Below, in pieces: positions 53,109-61,332 of a DNA stretch of 64,000 bases. This DNA is from JAKZRT01 sp965247915 (GTDB lineage Bacteria > Pseudomonadota > Alphaproteobacteria > Rhodobacterales > Rhodobacteraceae). Position 1 is the first letter of the stretch, and every line of letters begins with the position of its first letter. The DNA lies in the NCBI GenBank assembly GCA_965247915.1, contig OZ252048.1, positions 1,612,001 to 1,676,000 of the forward strand, in the 5' to 3' direction. The notes under the pieces are model-generated. The model saw only the letters and a list, made by a program, of their open reading frames with translations, was not told the origin of the DNA and searched no databases. The position numbers and the translations under genes were made by a program.

Positions 53109-53109
53109 A

Positions 53110-53490
53110 TTGGTGGCTTGTGACGGGAGATTTGAGTTGAGCGAGAAGAATGAGGGCCGCGTGCCCAAATACACGGATGTGTTTAAAACGCAGTTGGTTG
53201 CGGAGAGCCGCGCGGTTGGGGCAACCGCTCCGATGATATCCAAGCGCCACAATGTTCCGGTCAATCGAATATACGCTTGGCGACAGGATGAACGGTATCA
53301 GAGCGCGGCCTCTGAGGAGCCTGGCTTTACAGCCGTCGAAGTGGCGGCTGACAGGAACGGGCGTGATCAATCTCAAACCACCTGTGAAGGCCGCATTGAG
53401 ATCACGCTGGAGAACGGGTGTCGGATCAGCATCCGCGACGATGTTGATGCTGGCTTTGTTTTGGAACTGGCCCGAGGTCTGGCAGCATGA
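53110..53490 (+). CDS. IS66 accessory protein TnpA
   Basis: This protein has up to 126 aa with a helix-turn-helix of the IS66 TnpA type (FKTQLVAESRAVGATAPMIS, then KRHNVPVNRIYAWRQDERYQ). The C-terminal half carries the strand-rich GRIEITLENGCRISIRDD segment common to the family. The start is uncertain: GTG 53110 or the TTG at 53137 following GGGAGATTTGAG. The stop overlaps the tnpB start. Confidence 0.85.
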   Translation: MVACDGRFELSEKNEGRVPKYTDVFKTQLVAESRAVGATAPMISKRHNVPVNRIYAWRQDERYQSAASEEPGFTAVEVAADRNGRDQSQTTCEGRIEITLENGCRISIRDDVDAGFVLELARGLAA

Positions 53491-53834
53491 TCCCCTTTTT
53501 AGCGGATGCGAAGATCTGGCTGGCGGCAGGCGTGACGGATATGCGGCGAGGCTTTAACGGGCTGGCGGCGCAGACGGAGCAGGTTCTGGCAGGTGATCCC
53601 TATTCGGGTCATCTGTTTTTGTTTCGCGGACGGCGGGGTGATCAGATCAAGATAATTTGGTGGGATGGACAAGGGGCCTGCCTGTTCACCAAGCGTCTTG
53701 AGCGGGGTCGCTTCGTGTGGCCCTCGGCCAAAGAAGGTAAAATCAGCCTGAGCCGCGCGCAGCTTGCCATGCTGCTGGAAGGCATAGACTGGCGTATCCT
53801 CAAGAAGACATGGCGGCCAAGTATGGTCGGGTAG
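53487..53834 (+). CDS. IS66 accessory protein TnpB
   Basis: This is a 115-aa member of the IS66 Orf2-like family, with ADAKIWLAAGVTDMRRGFNG near residue 6, GHLFLFRGRRGDQIKIIWWD near residue 41 and RFVWPSAKEGKISLSRAQLA near 72. It is required with TnpA and TnpC for IS66 movement. It overlaps tnpA by four bases and is intact. Confidence 0.93.
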   Translation: MIPFLADAKIWLAAGVTDMRRGFNGLAAQTEQVLAGDPYSGHLFLFRGRRGDQIKIIWWDGQGACLFTKRLERGRFVWPSAKEGKISLSRAQLAMLLEGIDWRILKKTWRPSMVG

Positions 53835-53904
53835 CGGCCATGTTTTATGGGACTATAGGCTATTCAGGGATTCACAAGGCCCCCTGATTTTGTTATAAAA
53901 CGCC

Positions 53905-55563
53905 ATGACTAAGGCTCTTCCAAATCTGGCTGATTTGCCCCCTGATGTGCAGGCTTATATCGCCGCGCAGTCGGCGGATATGCTGGGGTTGAACCTGACC
54001 CATGCGGCAGCGCAAAAGCGCCTCAAGTCAGAGATGGAAGCAACGCGAGCGACACTGACTGAGGAACGCGCGGCTTTTTCCAATGCTCTCCAGAGCCGCG
54101 ACACCATCATCGCGGATCTGCGGATGCAGTTGGACGGTCATAAAAAGCACCGCTTTGGATCCCGCTCGGAAAGCAGCGCGCAACTGGCGCTGGAGCTGAT
54201 CCTTGAAGAGCATGAGATTGAACAGGCGGCGGCCGCAGATGAGGATGCCTCTGACGCAGAAGCCAAACCTCCGCGTAGCCCGCGTGTGCGCAAGCCTTTC
54301 CCCAAAGATCTCAAGCGCGTGCAAAAGCGGATCATGCCCAGTGACGCCTGCACAGATTGTGGCGGCAGCTTCAGAGAGCTGGGCGCTGACGTTATGGATG
54401 AGCTGGAATATGTGCCGGGCCACTATATCGTCAATCAAATCATCCGCCCACGTCTGGCCTGCACCTGCTGCGAGAAAGTCACGCAAGCCGAGATGCCAAG
54501 CCGCCCCATTCCCAAGAGCTTTGTTGGCCCCGCGTTGATGGCACATATCTTGTGCTGCAAATACGGCTATCACTTGCCGCTGTACCGCCAAAGCCAGATG
54601 TTTGAGAACCAGGGCATTGATCTGAGCGGATCGCTTCTGGCCTCCTGGGTGGGTAAATCCACAAAGCTACTGGAACGACTGTCCGATGCCATTCGCGATC
54701 ATGTGTTTGCCGCGCAAGCCATCTTTATGGACGACACCACGGTCAAGCTGCTGCAAAAGGGCCAAGGCAAAGGGCGCAACAAACCCAAGACCGCGCGGCT
54801 GTGGGTCTATGCCAGAGATGAGAAGCCTTGGGGCAGCACCTCACCACCCGCTGCCTGGTATCAGTTCTCCACCAGCCGGGGGGCGGAGCATCCCAGCAAA
54901 CATCTGGAAACCTATACGGGCTTTGCCCATGCGGATGCCTATGCAGGGTATAATGACGCTTATCGCACGGGGCGGGTAACGGAGATGGCCTGTATGGCGC
55001 ATGTCCGCCGCGAGTTTACGAAGGTGTATGAAAGCACTAAATCGGCCACAGCCCGGGAAGCCATCGAGCGCATTGCCGAGCTTTATGAGGTCGAGAAACG
55101 CGCCCGGTTTAAATCGCCCCGGCAGCGCGTGGCCCTACGACAGGAATACGCCAAGCCGATCTTTGATGATCTGGAGACATGGCTGAGGGCCCAACTGAAC
55201 AAAATCTCCGGCAAGACGCCGCTGGCCAAGGCGATCAAATATGCGCTCACCCGGCTGCCCAAGGCGCGGCCCTATCTGGATCACGGCGTTTTGGATCTGG
55301 ACAACAACACAGCCGAGCGGGCGGTTCGTCCGGTGACTCTAGGCCGGAAAAATTACCTATTCATGGGGTCTGAGGCAGGTGGAGACGCCGCTGCCATTGC
55401 CTATACGCTGATCGAGACCTGCAAGATGAATAACGTCAATCCTGAAGCCTGGCTTGCTTGGGTGCTTGAGCGCATTCAGGACCATCCCGTCAAACGCATC
55501 AACGAGCTGTTGCCGTGGACCTATCAGGCGATGCTCGATGAGCAGAAAGCCGCGGCTGCATGA
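53905..55563 (+). CDS. IS66 transposase TnpC
   Basis: This is a 552-aa transposase. An N-terminal coiled coil (EMEATRATLTEERAAFSNAL) is followed by the zinc-binding pair CTDCGG and CTCCEK (about residues 150-195) and the catalytic core. The acidic triad is Asp in AIFMDDTTVKLL, Asp in HADAYAGYND and Glu in NNTAERAVRPVTLGRKNYLF. The C-terminal IS66 domain ends near the overlap with the next gene. It is complete and probably active. Confidence 0.94.
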   Translation: MTKALPNLADLPPDVQAYIAAQSADMLGLNLTHAAAQKRLKSEMEATRATLTEERAAFSNALQSRDTIIADLRMQLDGHKKHRFGSRSESSAQLALELILEEHEIEQAAAADEDASDAEAKPPRSPRVRKPFPKDLKRVQKRIMPSDACTDCGGSFRELGADVMDELEYVPGHYIVNQIIRPRLACTCCEKVTQAEMPSRPIPKSFVGPALMAHILCCKYGYHLPLYRQSQMFENQGIDLSGSLLASWVGKSTKLLERLSDAIRDHVFAAQAIFMDDTTVKLLQKGQGKGRNKPKTARLWVYARDEKPWGSTSPPAAWYQFSTSRGAEHPSKHLETYTGFAHADAYAGYNDAYRTGRVTEMACMAHVRREFTKVYESTKSATAREAIERIAELYEVEKRARFKSPRQRVALRQEYAKPIFDDLETWLRAQLNKISGKTPLAKAIKYALTRLPKARPYLDHGVLDLDNNTAERAVRPVTLGRKNYLFMGSEAGGDAAAIAYTLIETCKMNNVNPEAWLAWVLERIQDHPVKRINELLPWTYQAMLDEQKAAAA

Positions 55564-56390
55564 CAGGTCGGCCTGCTTCCCTTCAAAATCCGCCCGAACA
55601 GTGGGATTTGTTTGGGGAGCGTGGGACCGGGTGCAGCACTATCGCGCCGAGCAGCGCCGAGGTTGACCCAAAAGACCTTGATGACCAGAAGCTCATTGAG
55701 CAGATACCCAAGGCAAATCTATCCAATATCCACACCCTCTGCACCCAGATTGTCGAACGGGACTTGGGAGATGAAGCGGTCCCCGGGCTCGTGGCCCTCT
55801 GGAACCGGTTCAAAGGCTTTGGGATCATAAGCCCTTTGCCCGAGCAGCGACTTGCCTTGCAAACTCTGGGAGAAATCGGAACTCTCGCTGCACAAACTGA
55901 AATCCGAAAGATCCTTGCCGGGCCTCCGCTGCCCGATAGCTTGCTGCCGGTCGCGCTACACGCCGCTACAACTGCAAAGCTAAACCTGCCACTACGCTAC
56001 ATCACGCCATGGCTGGAACATGAAGCGCCCCTCGTACGGGCGCTGGCATTCACTCTGATACAAACGGCAAATCCGTCGCTGAACATTTTGGAAACAGGGC
56101 TCTCTGATCCAGAGCCTTCAGTACGGTGCGCCGCTTTGATCACGGCGGGAAACATGGGCCTTCCCGTCGCAAAAGCCGGATTGCTAGGGGAGCTCCGTAA
56201 AAACCCGACCAGTCAGATACTTCAGGCGCTGTTCGCCATAGCCGATGAGGAAATCATCGTCATAACCGGTCGCTTTGCGCTGGAAAACACCCGCTTCCAT
56301 GATCTCATCATTAACGAGCTCACCGAACTGGAAGACCCCAAAGCTTCAAAAATAGTGCGGCGCATCAAAAAGCACATGAAACAGCGGTAA
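55560..56390 (+). CDS. HEAT-repeat-like passenger protein in the IS66 element
   Basis: This is a 276-aa protein whose ATG overlaps the tnpC stop (ATGA), so it is translated with the transposase. The body is a series of paired helices with HEAT-like spacing, for example EQRLALQTLGEIGTLAAQTE, then APLVRALAFTLIQTAN and PSVRCAALITAGNMGLPVAK. The N-terminus (MTGRPASLQNPPEQWDLFGE) is unstructured. Nothing suggests catalysis; it may act as a scaffold or regulator for the element or host. It lies wholly inside the terminal repeats. Confidence 0.7.
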   Translation: MTGRPASLQNPPEQWDLFGERGTGCSTIAPSSAEVDPKDLDDQKLIEQIPKANLSNIHTLCTQIVERDLGDEAVPGLVALWNRFKGFGIISPLPEQRLALQTLGEIGTLAAQTEIRKILAGPPLPDSLLPVALHAATTAKLNLPLRYITPWLEHEAPLVRALAFTLIQTANPSLNILETGLSDPEPSVRCAALITAGNMGLPVAKAGLLGELRKNPTSQILQALFAIADEEIIVITGRFALENTRFHDLIINELTELEDPKASKIVRRIKKHMKQR

Positions 56391-56444
56391 TGCTTGTCTT
56401 ATGACAGGTCACATCAAACCAAGAGGGGGTTCCGTTGATGCTTA

Positions 56445-56660
56445 CTCGGAAGGAACCGGCGTTGCGCCAATATGCATGGATTCGGCAATTGTTAAGGCTG
56501 ACGTGAATACCGTGATTTCTTTGTCCCGGTGCGCTTGCAACAATTTCTTGATATACCAAACCTTATTCTGCCGACCACTTTCCACTTGGGCCGACATATC
56601 CACTTTCACCACATCAAGGAAACAGCACGCGTCCAAATACACAGCAACGGGATCGGCCAT
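56445..56660 (-). pseudogene. PIN-domain protein, N-terminal half
   Basis: From ATG 56660, directly after the stop of the 262-aa gene, 72 codons encode the first half of a PIN nuclease: the first acidic residue in VYLDACCFLDVVKVD near residue 8, helix VWYIKKLLQAHRDKEITVF and the second acidic residue in SALTIAESMHIG near 60. The frame then enters the IS66 end and stops at 56442. It complements the half at 52721-53038. Confidence 0.78.
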
Positions 56661-57449
56661 CTAACCAGCGCCCTCCCAAAACTCCTCGGTTTCGAACTCT
56701 GGAAATGCGCCAAATAGTTTATCAAAATCTAACGGAGTCAGTGTCCTGGTTTTTTCCAAGCGATCCAGCCTTAATCGCATCATGCCGTGCGTAAGCCGAT
56801 CATAAGAGCAAGCGCCGGATACAAGTATCACGGTATTCTTTTCCTGTACGGCTGCTGCGATGGTGCCATACTGGTGCTTTTGATACTCAACCCGCACCAG
56901 ATTGTTGGTTGAAAGCTCGCGAACATGAACGTAAGGTGTAGCGCCTTCCTTTATCCACGAATGAATGATGCCCTGCACCGAACCGATAGCCGGAATTGGG
57001 TTTTCAACTCTCGATTTTAGCTGTTGCGACCCCGAGTAGGTAATCTTGCGCCATTTTGGGTCGCCGTCGCGATGGGAAATGATCCCAATATCTATTTCTT
57101 CATCGGGATCAATGAGGCTCCCGATCTTTGCATACTCAAGTGCGGTGATCTCTCTCACAACACCATTCAAACCGTCTCGATCCGGGTCAAAATCCGCCAA
57201 CAGGGCTGCGTTATTCTCGAATATCTGCGCTACGCCTTCATTGACCGCCCCTTGGTATTCGGCGTCGAACTGAACCGAGGAGTTTTCAAAATCGGCCGCA
57301 ATCCACTCTCCGGGTTTAGGTTCAACGCCGCTGTCGATCGATAGCGCGCGGAGGAATTTTTCTGCTTGCTCAGATATTTTTCCGAGTTTTCCCAACGGTG
57401 CGCCTCGACGCCCCTTATTCAGGACAAACCTGATCTTTAGCTTGGCCAC
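56661..57449 (-). CDS. Uncharacterised 262-aa protein, first gene of the PIN module
   Basis: The GTG at 57449 has AGGAGG at the proper distance. The protein is soluble, mixed alpha/beta, with KIRFVLNKGRRGAPLGKLGK at the start, an acidic middle (IDPDEEIDIGIISHRDGDPK) and a basic region before the C-terminus (RLRLDRLEKTRTLTPLDFDK). I see no signal, membrane helix or known catalytic motif. Its stop touches the PIN gene start (0-base gap). With the PIN and 46-aa genes it forms one transcript unit, oriented like the transposase, 23 bases upstream of which that gene ends. Confidence 0.75.
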   Translation of the reverse strand: MAKLKIRFVLNKGRRGAPLGKLGKISEQAEKFLRALSIDSGVEPKPGEWIAADFENSSVQFDAEYQGAVNEGVAQIFENNAALLADFDPDRDGLNGVVREITALEYAKIGSLIDPDEEIDIGIISHRDGDPKWRKITYSGSQQLKSRVENPIPAIGSVQGIIHSWIKEGATPYVHVRELSTNNLVRVEYQKHQYGTIAAAVQEKNTVILVSGACSYDRLTHGMMRLRLDRLEKTRTLTPLDFDKLFGAFPEFETEEFWEGAG

Positions 57450-57472
57450 AGCAACCTCCTGCTGGTCAGAAT

Positions 57473-58420
57473 CTACGCGCCGGATGAGTCCCGGTAAAGA
57501 ACTCGTTTCCCAACAATACCGGACAGTGCCACGGCTGCCCTTTCCAGATCATCAACGCCGTTTGCGATCCGGTTGTTGTAGCGAAACTCAAACTCAGTCG
57601 CGTAGCGGTGCAGATGCTTCTTGCTACAATGCTGATAAACACCCTTCATGCCACGCTTGAAGATGGAGAAATAGCCCTCGATGGTATTCGTGTGGATGTC
57701 GCCACGTCCATATTCGCCACGACCGTGTTCAACGTGATCGTGAGCGGCAAACTCATTCTTGAGCGTGCGATACCAAGACGCTTCGTCGGTCATCATATGC
57801 GCTTCACGGGCAACATTTTCGCGAATAATCGGCAGCAAGGTATCGCGATGCACTTTATCCACGACGAAGCTGCGGGCGCGGCCCGAGGTGCGGTCAACAA
57901 GACTTAGAACCTTCATCTTGTGGCCATATCCACGTTGTTTCTTGCGGCCCGGTTCACGGCCAATGAACGTTTCGTCGGCTTCAACCACACCACCACCGGA
58001 GCCAAAGTTCACACTTCCGTCCGTCCGCATGGCTTCTCGGATGCGGTGAGACATGAACCAAGCGCTTTTGTGCGTGATTTCCAGAACCCGGTGAAGCTGG
58101 TGACTGCTGATGCCCTTCTTGCTGGACACCATCAAATGGATGGCTTGTAGCCACTTGTGCAGCGGAATGTGGCTTTCTTCGAAGATCGTTCCAATGCGGA
58201 CAGTGAATTGCTTGCGGCACTCTGCACACTTCTTGAGCCCGTGACGCTCAACGCCTTCCGGGTTCTTCTTGGACGCCTTGGAGCGAACGCCTTTGAGTTC
58301 ATACACCTTGCCGCAGTTGCCACAATTCGGACAGACAGGTCCATCCGGCCAAAGCATGGCTTCGACGTGCGCAAAAGCGGCGGCTTCGTCGTGCATATAT
58401 GGTTTGGACAGAACGGACAT
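57473..58420 (-). CDS. IS1595-family (ISXO2-like) transposase
   Basis: This is a 315-aa transposase. An N-terminal zinc ribbon (CPNCGNCGK and CAECRKQF) precedes the ISXO2-like DDE/N core: Asp in VVEADETFIGREPGRKKQRG near residue 149, Asp in AHMMTDEASWY near 206, and the NTIEGYFSIFKRGMKG segment near 245. The start at 58420 has AAGGAA upstream. A promoter inside the right terminal repeat drives it. The gene is intact. Confidence 0.92.
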   Translation of the reverse strand: MSVLSKPYMHDEAAAFAHVEAMLWPDGPVCPNCGNCGKVYELKGVRSKASKKNPEGVERHGLKKCAECRKQFTVRIGTIFEESHIPLHKWLQAIHLMVSSKKGISSHQLHRVLEITHKSAWFMSHRIREAMRTDGSVNFGSGGGVVEADETFIGREPGRKKQRGYGHKMKVLSLVDRTSGRARSFVVDKVHRDTLLPIIRENVAREAHMMTDEASWYRTLKNEFAAHDHVEHGRGEYGRGDIHTNTIEGYFSIFKRGMKGVYQHCSKKHLHRYATEFEFRYNNRIANGVDDLERAAVALSGIVGKRVLYRDSSGA

Positions 58421-58448
58421 TGTGTGGTTTCCTTAACTCTATGAGTTA

Positions 58449-58477
58449 TATATAGGAATCACACTTGGGTTTGTCAA
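58449..58477 (-). promoter_or_regulatory. Transposase promoter formed with the right terminal repeat
   Basis: On the minus strand TTGACA (58472-58477, within the inverted repeat) and TATATA (58449-58454) are spaced by 17 bp and point to the transposase ATG at 58420. The same TTGACA is present in the left repeat, but no good -10 follows there. Confidence 0.75.
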
Positions 58478-58490
58478 GTATACAATCGCC
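58465..58490 (-). repeat. Right terminal inverted repeat of the IS1595-type transposon
   Basis: This 26-bp sequence ends GTATACAATCGCC and matches the left repeat with one mismatch. It carries the -35 element of the transposase promoter. Confidence 0.9.
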
Positions 58491-58498
58491 AAAATTTT
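58491..58498 (+). repeat. Target-site duplication, right
   Basis: AAAATTTT directly follows the right terminal repeat and is identical to 52307-52314. Confidence 0.85.
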
Positions 58499-58918
58499 GC
58501 ACGAATAGGCAAGCACCTTGTCCGGTGTTGTAGAACGACTATCAGGCCGGGGGCGAAATTGCTAGGATGCGGGTCCCTCCATCGCCTTGGTTCGGAGCCG
58601 CCTGTGGTTCGATCGATGTCCACTTTTAGCGATTTGCGACTGAAAGTGCGCGACGTAGCGCCGGGATTTTTGGACTCAAACTAGTCATCTGACGCTTTTT
58701 GCCAGTTTATGGTTTCTGACACAATTTCGGACCGGTTCTGACGACAAAATCCGGATGCTCAACTAAGCAATGCTCTCACATGGCATATTTACTTTTTTAC
58801 GGTGATTTAACAATGGGTTAGATTACTGCTCAACCTTGAGCACATCTGGATTCCCCCAACCCCACTTTCCAACCCGCCCGCCTTGCGCTAGACGGCGACC
58901 GACGCAACGGAGCGCCCC
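58499..58918. promoter_or_regulatory. Intergenic region upstream of ribB
   Basis: No gene is seen in about 420 bases. Near the right end, TTAA-N7-TTAG (58807-58821) is close to a CtrA recognition sequence. It is followed at 58827-58842 by the palindrome TGCTCAACCTTGAGCA, the reverse complement of the core at 13743-13758. Both lie 77-112 bp before the ribB start and could be part of its control region. Confidence 0.4.
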
Positions 58919-60037
58919 ATGGCCTACGAAAAACCCGGCCCGGTCGAGATCGACTGGCGCGACGCGATCTCGCCGGTGGACGAGATTATCGACGCCGCCC
59001 GCAACGGCCGGATGTTCATCCTGGTCGACCACGAAGACCGCGAAAACGAAGGCGATCTGGTGATCCCGGCGCAGATGGCCACGCCTGATGCGATCAACTT
59101 CATGGCCACCCACGGGCGCGGCCTGATCTGTCTGGCGCTGCCCGCCGAGCGGATCGCCGCACTCGGCCTGCCGATGATGTCGACCTTCAACTCGTCGCGC
59201 CACGAAACCGCCTTTACAGTATCGATCGAAGCCCGCGAAGGCGTGACCACCGGCATCTCGGCCCACGACCGCGCCCATACCGTGGCGGTGGCCATCGACC
59301 CGACCAAAAGCGACGTCGATATCGCCACCCCGGGCCATGTCTTTCCGCTGCGCGCCCGCTGCGGCGGGGTTCTGGTCCGCGCCGGCCATACCGAGGCCGC
59401 GGTTGACCTGGCGCGGCTGGCCGGGCTGACCCCGGCCGGCGTGGTCTGCGAGATCATGAACGAAGACGGCACCATGGCGCGGCTGCCCGATCTGATCGGC
59501 ATCGCCCAGAAACACAGGCTGAAGATCGGCACAATCTCGGACCTGATCTCGTACCGGCGGCGCTACGACAACCTGGTGCGCGAAACCGCCTCCGACACCG
59601 TGGTTTCGGAATTTGGCGGCGAGTGGCAGATGCGGATTTTCACCGACCAGACCCACGGCGTCGAACATGTGGTGCTGACCAAGGGCGACCTGACGACCCC
59701 GGAACCGGTTCTGGTGCGGACCCACGCGCTGGATGCGGCGGCCGATGTGATGGGACTGGGCCCCAAGCCGAACGACCTGCTGCCGCGCGCCATGGAGATC
59801 ATCGCGGCCGAGGGCCGGGGCGTCGTCTGCCTGTTCCGCGAACCGCGCAAAAAGGTCTTTACCGAAGAAGAGGAAGGCCCGCGCACTGTGCGCCAGACCG
59901 GTCTGGGCGCGCAGATCCTGTCAACGCTTGGTCTGAGCAAGATGATCCTGCTGACCGACAGCCCCGAGGCGCGCTATGTCGGCCTTGACGGATATGGTCT
60001 GACCATCACGGGCACCCGCCCGATCCATCCTGAGTGA
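58919..60037 (+). CDS. ribB: 3,4-dihydroxy-2-butanone-4-phosphate synthase with degenerate GTP cyclohydrolase II domain
   Basis: This is a 372-aa RibBA-like protein. The DHBP synthase domain (residues about 15-215) is complete: FILVDHEDRENEGDLV, the TPDAINFMATHGRGLICLAL stretch and GHVFPLRA carry the catalytic acid and His residues. The C-terminal GTP cyclohydrolase II-like domain lacks the three zinc Cys found in active enzymes (no CxxxxxC-x-C cluster around THALDAAADVMGLGP), so only riboflavin ring precursor synthesis is expected. Upstream of ribH with a 4-base gap, in the riboflavin operon. Confidence 0.92.
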   Translation: MAYEKPGPVEIDWRDAISPVDEIIDAARNGRMFILVDHEDRENEGDLVIPAQMATPDAINFMATHGRGLICLALPAERIAALGLPMMSTFNSSRHETAFTVSIEAREGVTTGISAHDRAHTVAVAIDPTKSDVDIATPGHVFPLRARCGGVLVRAGHTEAAVDLARLAGLTPAGVVCEIMNEDGTMARLPDLIGIAQKHRLKIGTISDLISYRRRYDNLVRETASDTVVSEFGGEWQMRIFTDQTHGVEHVVLTKGDLTTPEPVLVRTHALDAAADVMGLGPKPNDLLPRAMEIIAAEGRGVVCLFREPRKKVFTEEEEGPRTVRQTGLGAQILSTLGLSKMILLTDSPEARYVGLDGYGLTITGTRPIHPE

Positions 60038-60041
60038 CGCC

Positions 60042-60542
60042 ATGGCTGGCCCCACCCACCACGACCTGCCGCGCCCGCGCCTTGATACGCCGCTCAGGCT
60101 CGCCATCGTCGTGGCGCCTTACAACAAGGACATCGCCGACAACCTGATCGCCGGTGCCAGCGCTGAACTGACAGCGGCAGGTGCGGAATACGAAGTGATC
60201 GAAGTGCCCGGCGCGCTGGAAGTGCCGACCGCGATCGCCATCGCCGACCGCAAAGGCGACTTCGACGGGTTCGTGGCCCTTGGCTGCGTGATCCGGGGCG
60301 AGACCACCCATTACGATACTGTCTGCAACGACAGCTCGCGGGCGCTGACCATGCTGGGGTTGGCAGGCGTCTGCATCGGCAACGGCATTCTGACCGTTGA
60401 GACCTACGATCAGGCGGCGGTTCGCGCCGATCCGGCGGCTCAGAACAACGGCGGCGGGGCGGCGGCGGCCGCGTTGCACCTAATTGCGCTGTCGCGAAAT
60501 CTCGGCAAACGCGAAAAAGGCGTCGGGTTCAAACCGGCATGA
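60042..60542 (+). CDS. ribH: 6,7-dimethyl-8-ribityllumazine synthase
   Basis: This 166-aa enzyme condenses the butanone phosphate with the ribitylamino-uracil. Family motifs are IVVAPYNKDIADNLIAGA near residue 24, the PGALEVPTAI segment near 65, and GCVIRGETTHYDTVCNDSSR near residue 86 with catalytic His. The C-terminal half is more variable. Its stop overlaps the nusB start by four bases, the usual ribH-nusB arrangement. Confidence 0.95.
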   Translation: MAGPTHHDLPRPRLDTPLRLAIVVAPYNKDIADNLIAGASAELTAAGAEYEVIEVPGALEVPTAIAIADRKGDFDGFVALGCVIRGETTHYDTVCNDSSRALTMLGLAGVCIGNGILTVETYDQAAVRADPAAQNNGGGAAAAALHLIALSRNLGKREKGVGFKPA

Positions 60543-61000
60543 GCGCGAAACCCTCCCGCCAGAAGAAATCCGCCGCGCGGCTTTACGCTGTTCAGGCGCT
60601 GTTTCAGATGGAGGCCTCGGGGCAGCCCGCCGAAGTTGTGACGGCCGAGTTCGAAGACCACCGGTTCGGCGCGCACTACGAGGGTGATGAGATGGCCGGG
60701 GGCGATCCGGCGCTCTTTCGCTCGCTGGTGGACGGAGCGGTAAACATGCAGGCCAGTATCGACCAGTGCACCGACCGCGCGCTGGTGGCCAAATGGCCGA
60801 TTGCCCGGATCGACCCGACCCTACGCGCGCTTTTTCGCGCCGCCGGGGCCGAACTTGTCGCAGGCGAAACGCCGCCGCGCGTGGTAATCAGCGAATTCGT
60901 CGATGTGGCGCATGCGTTTTTCCCCGAAGGCCGCGAGCCCAAGTTCGTCAACGCGGTGCTCGATCAAATGGCGCGCGAGCTGCGCGCGGACGAATTCTAG
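60539..61000 (+). CDS. nusB: Transcription antitermination factor NusB
   Basis: This is a 153-aa all-helical RNA-binding protein that works with NusE at boxA of rRNA operons. Typical segments are AARLYAVQALFQMEASGQP near residue 12, FRSLVDGAVN near 60, WPIARIDPTLRALFRAAGAE near 88 and VVISEFVDVAHAFFPEGREP near 115. It ends the ribB-ribH-nusB operon. Confidence 0.94.
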   Translation: MSAKPSRQKKSAARLYAVQALFQMEASGQPAEVVTAEFEDHRFGAHYEGDEMAGGDPALFRSLVDGAVNMQASIDQCTDRALVAKWPIARIDPTLRALFRAAGAELVAGETPPRVVISEFVDVAHAFFPEGREPKFVNAVLDQMARELRADEF

Positions 61001-61332
61001 GCGATGACCACCGACGTCCTGTGCATTTGACGCGCTGCTGGTGCGAGCGACATGCAACGCAGAACTCGTGGCGCTTTGGTCACGACTTGAAAGACGGCTG
61101 TCAAAGTGGCGGGTCCGCGACATCCGTGGGGGTGTGTCATTCCCGAGGACCTGAAGATACAGGTGGGCGCCGGGTAACCGGACCACGATCCGGACAGAGC
61201 CAGCTCCCTCGGAGTTGATTAAGGCCAACGGAATAGTACCCGTCACGCAAAGCGCAGAGCCCGCCAAGGCCCAAAATAGGCGCGATCGCCCCTCCGCGCA
61301 AGCGACGCCGGCTCGATCTTCGGCAAATTGTT
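61001..61332. other. Intergenic region between nusB and the hydrolase-OsmC gene
   Basis: About 330 bases lie between two convergent genes. I see no credible ORF, tRNA or T-tract terminator. A short dyad CCGGA-CCACGA-TCCGG near 61180 is the only structure noticed. It may be noncoding spacer or the remains of a lost gene. Confidence 0.4.

Larger units (their letters stand above)
53046..56441 (+). mobile_element. IS66-family element with HEAT-repeat passenger, inserted in the PIN gene
   Basis: The element is about 3.4 kb with terminal repeats starting GCATCAACGGAACCCCCTCT at 53046 and, inverted, at 56441. The arms then share GGTTTGATGTG after a 4-base length difference. On the right the repeat is extended by GTAA, giving the GTAAGC start typical of IS66; the left lacks this. 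It carries tnpA, tnpB and tnpC plus a HEAT-like gene. No 8-bp target duplication is visible. Confidence 0.85.
52315..58490 (-). mobile_element. IS1595-family transposon with passenger genes, 6176 bp
   Basis: The ends are 26-bp inverted repeats (52315-52340 and 58465-58490) that differ at one base (GGCAATTG against GGCGATTG) and are flanked by the 8-bp duplication AAAATTTT. The only transposase reaching an end is the ISXO2-type gene at 57473-58420. Between them lie a 262-aa gene, a PIN-domain gene, a 46-aa gene and a 71-aa gene. An IS66-type element has later inserted in the PIN gene; without it the transposon would be about 2.8 kb. IS1595 elements with passengers are known, but I do not recognise this cargo. 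Confidence 0.85.

Noticed and set aside
61001..61332. A structured RNA or riboswitch near the riboflavin genes
   Set aside because: It lies downstream of the operon, not upstream, and the FMN riboswitch core is not recognisable here or before ribB.
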